A DNA stretch of 5,383 bases from JAYXXU01 sp049301135 (GTDB lineage: Bacteria > Pseudomonadota > Gammaproteobacteria > Pseudomonadales > Moraxellaceae), in contig JBAQKP010000076.1 of assembly GCA_049301135.1 (NCBI GenBank), positions 1-5,383 on the forward strand, given 5' to 3'. Position 1 is the stretch's first letter. Each line of letters opens with the position of its first letter. The notes under the pieces were generated by a model. The model had not been told where the DNA came from, did no database searches, and was given only the letters and a program-made list of their open reading frames with translations. Shown piece by piece: positions 1 to 4,657 of this stretch. Position numbers and translations under genes: made by a program.

Positions 1-90
1 ATGCAGTTGTGCGCCGGTATTGGCACACAGGCGAATCACATTGCCGGTATTGGCCGGAATCTCCGGTTGAAACAAAATCACATGAATCAT
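1..90 (-). CDS. trmL: tRNA (cytidine/uridine(34)-2'-O)-methyltransferase TrmL, N-terminal 30 residues (runs off left edge)
   Basis: Seen: reading the minus strand from the ATG at 90, an open frame of 30 codons reaches the window edge without a stop. It begins MIHVILFQPEIPANTGN and continues with IRLCANTG. Known: this is the opening of the SPOUT-family enzyme TrmL (formerly YibK), where the P-E-I-P-x-N-T-G-N-[IV]-x-R-L-C-A-N-T-G stretch is highly conserved. The enzyme methylates the 2'-OH of wobble nucleotide 34 in certain leucine tRNAs, using S-adenosylmethionine, in the cytoplasm. About four fifths of the protein, including the C-terminal knot that binds the cofactor, lies outside the window. 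The start at 90 places the conserved motif at the usual distance from the N-terminus; the ATG at 106 is in another frame. The Shine-Dalgarno is weak (GGCGGTAG-like). A strong terminator ends only 22 bases upstream, so expression needs read-through or a promoter inside or before that hairpin. Confidence 0.9.
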   Translation of the reverse strand, partial: MIHVILFQPEIPANTGNVIRLCANTGAQLH

Positions 91-112
91 CGCTACCGCC
101 AACCATGAGTAC

Positions 113-142
113 AAAAAAACCCGCTGATTTTAGCGGGTTTTT
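113..142 (-). terminator. Rho-independent terminator of the superoxide dismutase gene (bidirectional in form)
   Basis: A perfect 11-bp inverted repeat (AAAAACCCGCT at 115-125 with AGCGGGTTTTT at 132-142) encloses the six-base loop 126-131. On the minus strand the GC-rich arm is followed by seven Ts (113-119), a textbook intrinsic terminator about 35 bases after the superoxide dismutase stop. On the plus strand it also ends in five Ts, so it could stop transcription from either side. Confidence 0.93.
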
Positions 143-176
143 GGTGATATCGTTAAAATAATGTCATTTGAATCAG

Positions 177-884
177 TTAACGGATGACGTTTGCGGCACT
201 TGGCTTGCTCATCGCGGTTGCCGCTGCAAAGCGCTTATTGACTTCGTTCCAATTCACCACTTTCCACCATGCTTGACTGTAATCAGCACGCTTGTTTTGA
301 TATTTCAAATAGTAGGCGTGCTCCCAAACGTCCAAAGCCAAAATTGGCATGCCTCTGACTTCAGCCACATCCATCAGCGGATTGTCTTGGTTGGCGGTCG
401 AGGTAACCGCCAGTTTGCCCTCTGGCGTGACGATCAGCCATGCCCAACCTGAACCAAACCGCGTCGCGGCAGCCGCATTAAACTGCTCTTGCAACTTGGC
501 AAGGCTACCAAAATCAGCGTTGATTTGTTTGGTTAACGCTTCGCTAGGCTGGCCGACTTTGTCAGCGGGCGCCATTACTTGCCAAAACAACGTGTGGTTA
601 TAGTGCCCACCGCCATTGTTGCGCACGGCTGGATTGTATTTGGAAATCTGCGCCATCACTTGTTCAAGCGGTAGCGTGTCTAGTTCTGGAAAAGTTTTGA
701 TCTGTGCGTTCAGGTTGGTGACATAGGCCTGATGGTGCTTGCCATGATGGATATTCATGGTCGCCACATCAATCACCGGCTCCAACGCATCGGCGGCATA
801 CGGCAGCGCATCAAGTTTGTATTCAGCAAACACTTGGCTGCTCAGTAGCAAGCCCAGTAGCGGTAGGGTTTTGATCAAGCGCAT
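177..884 (-). CDS. Mn-type (Fe/Mn family) superoxide dismutase with signal peptide
   Basis: A 235-residue protein that should convert superoxide to oxygen and hydrogen peroxide. The first 20 residues look like a Sec signal peptide: Arg2 and Lys5, a leucine-rich core, then VFA with predicted cleavage after Ala20. The mature enzyme is therefore probably periplasmic. Using E. coli SodA numbering plus 20 (N-terminal part), the metal ligands are His46, His97, Asp185 and His189 (DVWEH motif). Also present are the second-sphere Tyr54 and the His50/His51 pair. The GGH-x-NH-x-x-FW stretch (92-101) and Gln166 in ANQD are the manganese-type pattern; iron enzymes have AAQ-x-x-NH and lack that Gln. Cambialistic use of iron cannot be excluded. 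The start at 884 was chosen because GGAG sits six bases upstream and the signal peptide begins there. The frame stays open to 983, but that extension runs into the cysN terminator hairpin. The C-terminus carries roughly 15 residues beyond the usual family end. A symbol is withheld because sodA and sodB are conventionally used for cytoplasmic forms. Confidence 0.93.
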   Translation of the reverse strand: MRLIKTLPLLGLLLSSQVFAEYKLDALPYAADALEPVIDVATMNIHHGKHHQAYVTNLNAQIKTFPELDTLPLEQVMAQISKYNPAVRNNGGGHYNHTLFWQVMAPADKVGQPSEALTKQINADFGSLAKLQEQFNAAAATRFGSGWAWLIVTPEGKLAVTSTANQDNPLMDVAEVRGMPILALDVWEHAYYLKYQNKRADYSQAWWKVVNWNEVNKRFAAATAMSKPSAANVIR

Positions 885-890
885 GTCATG

Positions 891-894
891 CTCC
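891..894 (-). promoter_or_regulatory. Ribosome binding site that fixes the superoxide dismutase start
   Basis: The minus strand reads GGAG, six bases before the ATG at 884. No comparable site precedes the upstream in-frame ATGs at 983 and 959. This supports the signal-peptide start and a 235-residue, not 268-residue, product. Confidence 0.7.
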
Positions 895-919
895 GGCAGT
901 TCACTTTCAGTTGGCGCTA

Positions 920-948
920 TGTGTAGCAAAGCTGGACTGACTTGACCA
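920..948 (-). promoter_or_regulatory. Candidate sigma-70 promoter for the superoxide dismutase gene
   Basis: On the minus strand TGGTCA (943-948) is followed after 17 bases by TACACA (920-925), with a TG one base before the -10 (extended -10 form). The match to consensus is partial. It lies between the cysN terminator and the gene, where a promoter is expected, and would give a leader of about 30 bases. No regulator site was recognised. Confidence 0.3.
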
Positions 949-969
949 GAGGTCGGCATCAATCCACAA

Positions 970-996
970 CAAAACAGCCACACGAGGTGGCTGTTC
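970..996 (-). terminator. Rho-independent terminator of the cysDN operon
   Basis: A perfect 9-bp inverted repeat (AACAGCCAC at 973-981, GTGGCTGTT at 987-995) has a five-base loop. Read on the minus strand it is followed by TTTTGTTG, and it starts 22 bases after the cysN stop codon. The plus-strand side lacks a T tract, so it serves the minus strand. It separates the cysDN operon from the downstream superoxide dismutase gene. Confidence 0.85.
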
Positions 997-1017
997 AGTC
1001 ATCTCAAACACAACGTT

Positions 1018-2646
1018 TTACAGGCGTACCAACTGGACAACCTGCTCAACCACGTCATCGAGCAGTGTGCTACTGATGCTGGCATCGGCTTGCGCCGCAT
1101 TACCAATCAAAATCGCAAGGCCAGTCGTTTGTAGCAGTGCAATCTCGGCAGCGCTCGCTTGTGGACGCGCCAAAGCCACCACACCTTGTTGCAATAGCGC
1201 CCGCTCCAACAAGTCCGCTTGGGCAAATACGCCGCTATCGAGTGCGATGACAGCGGGTTTTTGACCCAAACGTGCCGCACGCTCTTCGGCAGTCACAGCG
1301 CCCGCTTGCTCAGTCAGCAGCACCGATTCTTCAATCATGCCCGCGCCAATCGTGACGTTAGACAAACGATCAATCACGATCATCGCACCGGTCAGACGAC
1401 TGTCTTGATAACGGTCAAACACCACCGCCGCATCAAACTCCACCACCACATCAGCAATCCCGTTCAGCTCCACTGCATCGGTCGGCAGTTGCTCTAGCGT
1501 ATTGACATCGATGCGATAATTGATCTGGCGAATCTTGGCCGGAATGGTTTGTGTGCCGATTTTAAAGTCGTACAGCTTGCCTTTGACCAGCGGATGCTCC
1601 GTCATCCAGACCACAGTCGCGCGTACAGCTTTTGACTGTACTGGCTCGCTTCCAACATGGGTCAGCATGTCACCGCGACTGATGTCGATTTCATCAGTTA
1701 GGGTCAGGGTCACCGCTTGGCCAGCATGTGCTTCGCTTAAGTCGCCGTCATAGGTGACAATCCGCTCAACCGTGCTGGTCTTGCCCGACGGCAACGCCAC
1801 GATCTGATCGCCGGCTTTGACGCTACCCGCGGCAATCGTACCGGCAAAACCGCGAAAATCCAGATTCGGACGATTGACATACTGCACTGGGAAGCGGAAC
1901 GCTGACTGCGCCACGTCACGGTTAATTTCGACCGTCTCCAAGATATTCATCAAGGTTTTGCCACTGTATTGCTGACCTTGATACCACGGCATCGCATCCG
2001 ACAAGTTCACCACGTTGTCACCGCGCAGCGCAGACAACGGTACAAACTGAATATCAGCCGGTTTACGCTGACCCAATTGCTCAGCAAACGCCAAATAATC
2101 GGCCTGAATCTGCGCAAAACGCGCTTCCGAAAACTCGACCAAGTCCATCTTATTGACCGCGACCACGATATGCCGAATGCCCAGCAGCGCCGCAATATAG
2201 CTGTGACGACGGGTTTGGGTCTGCACACCATAGCGCGCATCAATCAAAATAATCGCCAGATCACAGGTCGACGCGCCGGTCGCCATGTTGCGGGTGTACT
2301 GCTCATGGCCGGGGGTATCGGCGATGATAAATTTACGTTTTTCGGTCGAAAAATACCGATACGCCACATCAATGGTAATGCCCTGCTCACGCTCAGCTTG
2401 CAGACCATCAACCAATAACGCCAAGTCTGGCGCATCGCCTTGCGTGCCGGATTTTTTGCTGTCGCGAGTGACCGCCTCTAACTGATCTTCGTAGATCAGC
2501 TTGGAATCGTACAGCAACCGCCCGATCAGGGTGCTTTTACCGTCATCGACGTTGCCGCAGGTCAAAAACCGCAGCATGTCTTTGTTTTCGTGTTGCTTTA
2601 AATAGGCCAAAATATCTTGGCTGATCAACTCTGACTGGTGTGACAT
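1018..2646 (-). CDS. cysN: Sulfate adenylyltransferase subunit 1 (ATP sulfurylase GTPase subunit CysN) with degenerate C-terminal extension
   Basis: The regulatory GTPase subunit of heterodimeric ATP sulfurylase. It hydrolyses GTP to drive synthesis of adenosine 5'-phosphosulfate from ATP and sulfate on CysD, in the cytoplasm. All EF-Tu-like GTPase motifs are visible: G1 GNVDDGKST (31-39), G2 region around GITID (89-93), G3 DTPGH (110-114), G4 NKMD (165-168) and G5 SAL (205-207). Two beta-barrel domains follow to about residue 445. The protein is 542 residues, against about 475 for E. coli CysN and over 600 for fused CysNC proteins. The extra part (about 448-542) opens like the CysC linker (TAEERAARLGQKPAV) but has no kinase P-loop; it is described separately. 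The start at 2646 has GGAG seven bases upstream and leads directly into the conserved N-terminus. The gene lies 57 bases after cysD on the same strand and ends in a hairpin terminator, so the two form one operon. Confidence 0.96.
   Translation of the reverse strand: MSHQSELISQDILAYLKQHENKDMLRFLTCGNVDDGKSTLIGRLLYDSKLIYEDQLEAVTRDSKKSGTQGDAPDLALLVDGLQAEREQGITIDVAYRYFSTEKRKFIIADTPGHEQYTRNMATGASTCDLAIILIDARYGVQTQTRRHSYIAALLGIRHIVVAVNKMDLVEFSEARFAQIQADYLAFAEQLGQRKPADIQFVPLSALRGDNVVNLSDAMPWYQGQQYSGKTLMNILETVEINRDVAQSAFRFPVQYVNRPNLDFRGFAGTIAAGSVKAGDQIVALPSGKTSTVERIVTYDGDLSEAHAGQAVTLTLTDEIDISRGDMLTHVGSEPVQSKAVRATVVWMTEHPLVKGKLYDFKIGTQTIPAKIRQINYRIDVNTLEQLPTDAVELNGIADVVVEFDAAVVFDRYQDSRLTGAMIVIDRLSNVTIGAGMIEESVLLTEQAGAVTAEERAARLGQKPAVIALDSGVFAQADLLERALLQQGVVALARPQASAAEIALLQTTGLAILIGNAAQADASISSTLLDDVVEQVVQLVRL
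1021..1254 (-). other. Degenerate, shortened APS kinase (CysC)-like domain at the CysN C-terminus
   Basis: Seen: residues 465-542 of CysN follow a linker (T-A-E-E-R-A-A-R-x-G-Q-K-P) that in fused CysNC proteins leads straight into the APS kinase domain. Where the kinase P-loop (GLSGAGKST) should stand there is DSGVFAQAD, with no G-x-x-x-x-G-K-[ST]. Next, LLERALLQQGVVALARPQ resembles the helix and strand after the P-loop. AEIALLQTTGLAILIG resembles the later helix and strand before the kinase's FISP segment, and VVEQVVQLVRL resembles the last helix. The DGDN-type and substrate-binding segments are absent. At about 78 residues the region is less than half a normal CysC. Inference: a non-catalytic remnant, perhaps kept for contacts with CysD or for stability. 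The alignment was made by eye and is uncertain. Confidence 0.6.
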
Positions 2647-2704
2647 CTTTAAACTCCAATGATTTTAGCGTGCTAATCTGGTCAAAAAATTCAACAAGCG
2701 AGCC

Positions 2705-3613
2705 TTAGAAATAGCCTTCTTGCTTTTTCTTTTCCATCGAGCCACTCGAATCATGATCAATCATGCGGCCTTGTCGCTCAGAACTGGTGGTCAGCAGCAT
2801 CTCTTGAATAATATCCGGCAAGGTCGCGGCTTCGGACTCGACCGCGCCAGTCAGCGGGTAACAGCCCAAGGTGCGAAAACGTACCGATTTCAGTTCTGGT
2901 ACTTCGCCGTCATTTAGTGGCATCCGCTCATCATCGACCATGATCATCGTGCCGCCGCGATTGACCACCGGACGCTCGGCCGCAAAGTACAACGGCACAA
3001 TCGGAATATCTTCCAAGAAGATATATTGCCAAATGTCGAGTTCGGTCCAGTTCGACAATGGGAACACCCGAATGCTCTCGCCCTTGTTGACTTTACCGTT
3101 ATAGATATTCCACAGTTCAGGCCGCTGATTTTTGGGATCCCAGCGATGCTGCCGATCACGGAACGAATAGACGCGCTCTTTGGCACGCGATTTTTCTTCG
3201 TCGCGCCGTGCACCACCAAAGGCTGCATCAAACTGGTATTTGTCCAGTGCCTGCTTGAGACCTTGGGTTTTCATCACGTCGGTATGCTTGGCACTACCAT
3301 GCGTAAACGGGTTAATCCCTTGCGCGATCCCTTCGGGGTTTTGGTGAATGATCAACTCTAGGCCAAGCTTGGCGACCATCTGATCACGAAACTTGTACAT
3401 CTCTTTGAACTTCCAGCCGGTATCGACGTGCATGAGCGGAAATGGCGGTTTACCTGGGTAGAAAGCTTTCATGGTCAGGTGCAGCATCACCGCTGAGTCT
3501 TTGCCGACGGAGTACAACATCACAGGGTTGTCAAACTCGGCAGCCACTTCACGGATGATGTGAATACTCTCAGCTTCAAGCTGTTTTAGGTGGGTTAAGC
3601 GTTCCTCGGTCAT
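2705..3613 (-). CDS. cysD: Sulfate adenylyltransferase subunit 2 (ATP sulfurylase catalytic subunit CysD)
   Basis: The catalytic subunit of ATP sulfurylase; it adenylylates sulfate to APS with CysN, the first activation step of assimilatory sulfate reduction. At 302 residues it has the normal family length. It belongs to the PP-loop (N-type ATP pyrophosphatase) superfamily: the PP-loop SVGKDS is at 35-40, the HVDTGWKF segment at 62-69, and the conserved GGARRDEEKSRAKER at 133-147. The R-x-x-x-LGCYPLTGA region lies towards the C-terminus, which ends in the typical EKKKQEGYF. There is no sign of truncation or frameshift. The ATG at 3613 gives the standard N-terminus; the preceding Shine-Dalgarno is poor (GAGTAGAG). 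cysN follows after 57 bases on the same strand. In related bacteria this operon is usually activated by CysB under sulfur limitation, but no CysB site can be assigned by eye. Confidence 0.97.
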   Translation of the reverse strand: MTEERLTHLKQLEAESIHIIREVAAEFDNPVMLYSVGKDSAVMLHLTMKAFYPGKPPFPLMHVDTGWKFKEMYKFRDQMVAKLGLELIIHQNPEGIAQGINPFTHGSAKHTDVMKTQGLKQALDKYQFDAAFGGARRDEEKSRAKERVYSFRDRQHRWDPKNQRPELWNIYNGKVNKGESIRVFPLSNWTELDIWQYIFLEDIPIVPLYFAAERPVVNRGGTMIMVDDERMPLNDGEVPELKSVRFRTLGCYPLTGAVESEAATLPDIIQEMLLTTSSERQGRMIDHDSSGSMEKKKQEGYF

Positions 3614-3718
3614 GACTCTACTCAGCAGATGCTTGGTGTTTGGGATGGCTTACTTTAGCATTTTTTGAGCTTCCTCTTGCGCTTTATTATCTGAAAAACA
3701 GCGATTTTTTGCATATAT

Positions 3719-3746
3719 ATATTAGAAATACCGATATAAAAATCAA
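3719..3746 (-). promoter_or_regulatory. Candidate promoter of the cysDN operon within an AT-rich leader
   Basis: The 217-base gap between thrH and cysD is strongly AT-rich from about 3655 to 3746. On the minus strand TTGATT (3741-3746) is followed after 16 bases by TAATAT (3719-3724). This would leave an untranslated leader near 100 bases. Other AT-rich hexamers closer to cysD (GATAAT, TAAAGT) could serve instead, so the exact promoter is uncertain. An AT-rich upstream region is typical of CysB-activated genes, but that link is inferred. Confidence 0.3.
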
Positions 3747-3770
3747 AGCCTCAGAGGGCGATACAAAATG

Positions 3771-3798
3771 AAAAACGGCATGACAGCGCATACCGTTT
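3771..3798 (-). terminator. Probable Rho-independent terminator of thrH
   Basis: AAACGGCATG (3773-3782) pairs with CATACCGTTT (3789-3798) apart from one C-A mismatch, around a six-base loop. On the minus strand the hairpin ends in five Ts (3771-3775), then CATTTTG. It lies about 33 bases after the thrH stop and before the cysD promoter region, so thrH and cysDN are probably separate transcripts. Confidence 0.65.
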
Positions 3799-3830
3799 GT
3801 TGTGTACAATCCAAGCAACTTCCTGACGCA

Positions 3831-4448
3831 TTAGGCCGGAATATCGCGCACCGACACGCGACGAATCGCCGCTTTCAGATTGTCATAGCCACGAATCGAT
3901 TCAAACTGCGGAAACTCCGCAATCACATTATCCGGTGCATCGAACAAAAAGCCATGATCAGCTTCACCAAGCATGCTGGTGTCATTATACGAATCACCGG
4001 CCGCAATCACGCGGAAGTTTAGACCGTGCAGGGCCTTGACCGCTTCACGTTTTTGATCCGGTTGGCGCAATTTATAATCGGTAATCATGCCATCTGCACC
4101 GACTTCGAGCTTATGACAGAAAATCGTCGGCCAGCCCAGTTGTTGCATCAGTGGATGCGCAAACTCATAAAAAGTATCCGACAAAATAATCAACTGAAAA
4201 TGCGTGCGCACCCACTCGACAAATTCTTTTGCGCCTTCGAGCGGGCCCATCTCAGCAATCACCGCTTGAATATCCGCCATGCCCAAACCATGCTCACGCA
4301 AAATGTTCAAACGCTGGGTCATTAGCACATCGTAATCTGGAATATCGCGCGTGGTGGCCTCAAGTGCCTTGATGCCGGTTTTTTTGGCAAAATTGATCCA
4401 AATTTCAGGGACAAGCACGCCTTCGAGGTCAAGACAAACCAATTCCAT
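3831..4448 (-). CDS. thrH: ThrH: phosphoserine phosphatase / homoserine phosphotransferase (HAD family)
   Basis: A 205-residue cytoplasmic HAD-superfamily enzyme closely resembling Pseudomonas aeruginosa ThrH, which has the same length as I recall it. Characterised ThrH dephosphorylates phosphoserine to serine and can transfer the phosphate to homoserine, linking serine and threonine synthesis. Visible HAD motifs: motif I D7-L-E9-G with the catalytic Asp7 (Glu9 replaces the usual second Asp, as in ThrH), motif II Ser90 in LSDTF, the basic residue of motif III at Lys133 or close by, and motif IV GDSYND (151-156). The ThrH-typical stretches EIWINFAKKTGI and TTRDIPDYDVLM are also present. The start at 4448 has a perfect AAGGAG five bases upstream (4454-4459). 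It is divergent from cysH across about 209 bases and has its own probable terminator. Serine made here could feed cysteine synthesis together with sulfite from CysH; that link is inferred. Confidence 0.94.
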   Translation of the reverse strand: MELVCLDLEGVLVPEIWINFAKKTGIKALEATTRDIPDYDVLMTQRLNILREHGLGMADIQAVIAEMGPLEGAKEFVEWVRTHFQLIILSDTFYEFAHPLMQQLGWPTIFCHKLEVGADGMITDYKLRQPDQKREAVKALHGLNFRVIAAGDSYNDTSMLGEADHGFLFDAPDNVIAEFPQFESIRGYDNLKAAIRRVSVRDIPA

Positions 4449-4528
4449 AACGACTCCTTACGGCAACACTGCCTGACTAAACAATGGACTGCAGATCGTG
4501 ACCATCCGCCACTGATCTTACGCGCAGC

Positions 4529-4557
4529 ACTGTACCGCGCTTTGTCGAAAAGGTCGA
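4529..4557 (-). promoter_or_regulatory. Candidate thrH promoter
   Basis: On the minus strand TCGACC (4552-4557) is followed after 17 bases by TACAGT (4529-4534); each hexamer matches four of six consensus bases. It would give a leader of about 75 bases before thrH. The evidence is weak, but it is the best-spaced pair I could find on this strand of the gap. Confidence 0.25.
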
Positions 4558-4601
4558 GTACCTCGTTTCTCCTGAGCATGACGGCTTACCACAGTCAAAT
4601 T

Positions 4602-4630
4602 TTGCGAACGCTGACCTGATTGGCTACAAT
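4602..4630 (+). promoter_or_regulatory. Probable sigma-70 promoter of cysH
   Basis: TTGCGA (4602-4607) and TACAAT (4625-4630) stand exactly 17 bases apart, with four and five matches to consensus. Transcription would start near 4637, leaving a short leader of about 20 bases before cysH. The TCAAATTTT stretch just upstream may help as an AT-rich element or activator site. This is the best promoter candidate in the window. Confidence 0.55.
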
Positions 4631-4657
4631 CCTCACTCTAGCCTGCCGCGATGACCG

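Noticed and set aside
13..54. Direct repeat of GCCGGTATTGGC about 30 bases apart
   Set aside because: It is explained by the twice-used A-N-T-G motif in the conserved TrmL N-terminus, not by a DNA repeat element.
168..452. Plus-strand open frame of 94 codons antisense to the superoxide dismutase gene
   Set aside because: It is antisense to conserved metal-binding sequence and has no ribosome site or recognisable protein features.
1969..2418. Plus-strand open frame of 149 codons inside cysN
   Set aside because: It lies wholly antisense to a strongly conserved GTPase gene, has no recognisable domain or ribosome site, and its composition mirrors cysN codon usage.
2658..2679. Small imperfect inverted repeat in the cysD-cysN gap (TTAGC-GT-GCTAA)
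   Set aside because: The stem is only five base pairs with a two-base loop and no T tract. It is unlikely to be a terminator and too weak to call an operator.
3026..3361. Plus-strand open frame of 111 codons inside cysD
   Set aside because: It is antisense to the conserved cysD core, with no family resemblance and no start signal. It is a shadow frame.
4322..4579. Minus-strand open frame of 85 codons overlapping the thrH start and the divergent promoter region
   Set aside because: It overlaps thrH in another frame, is Arg/Cys-rich without a known domain, and covers the thrH Shine-Dalgarno and promoter.
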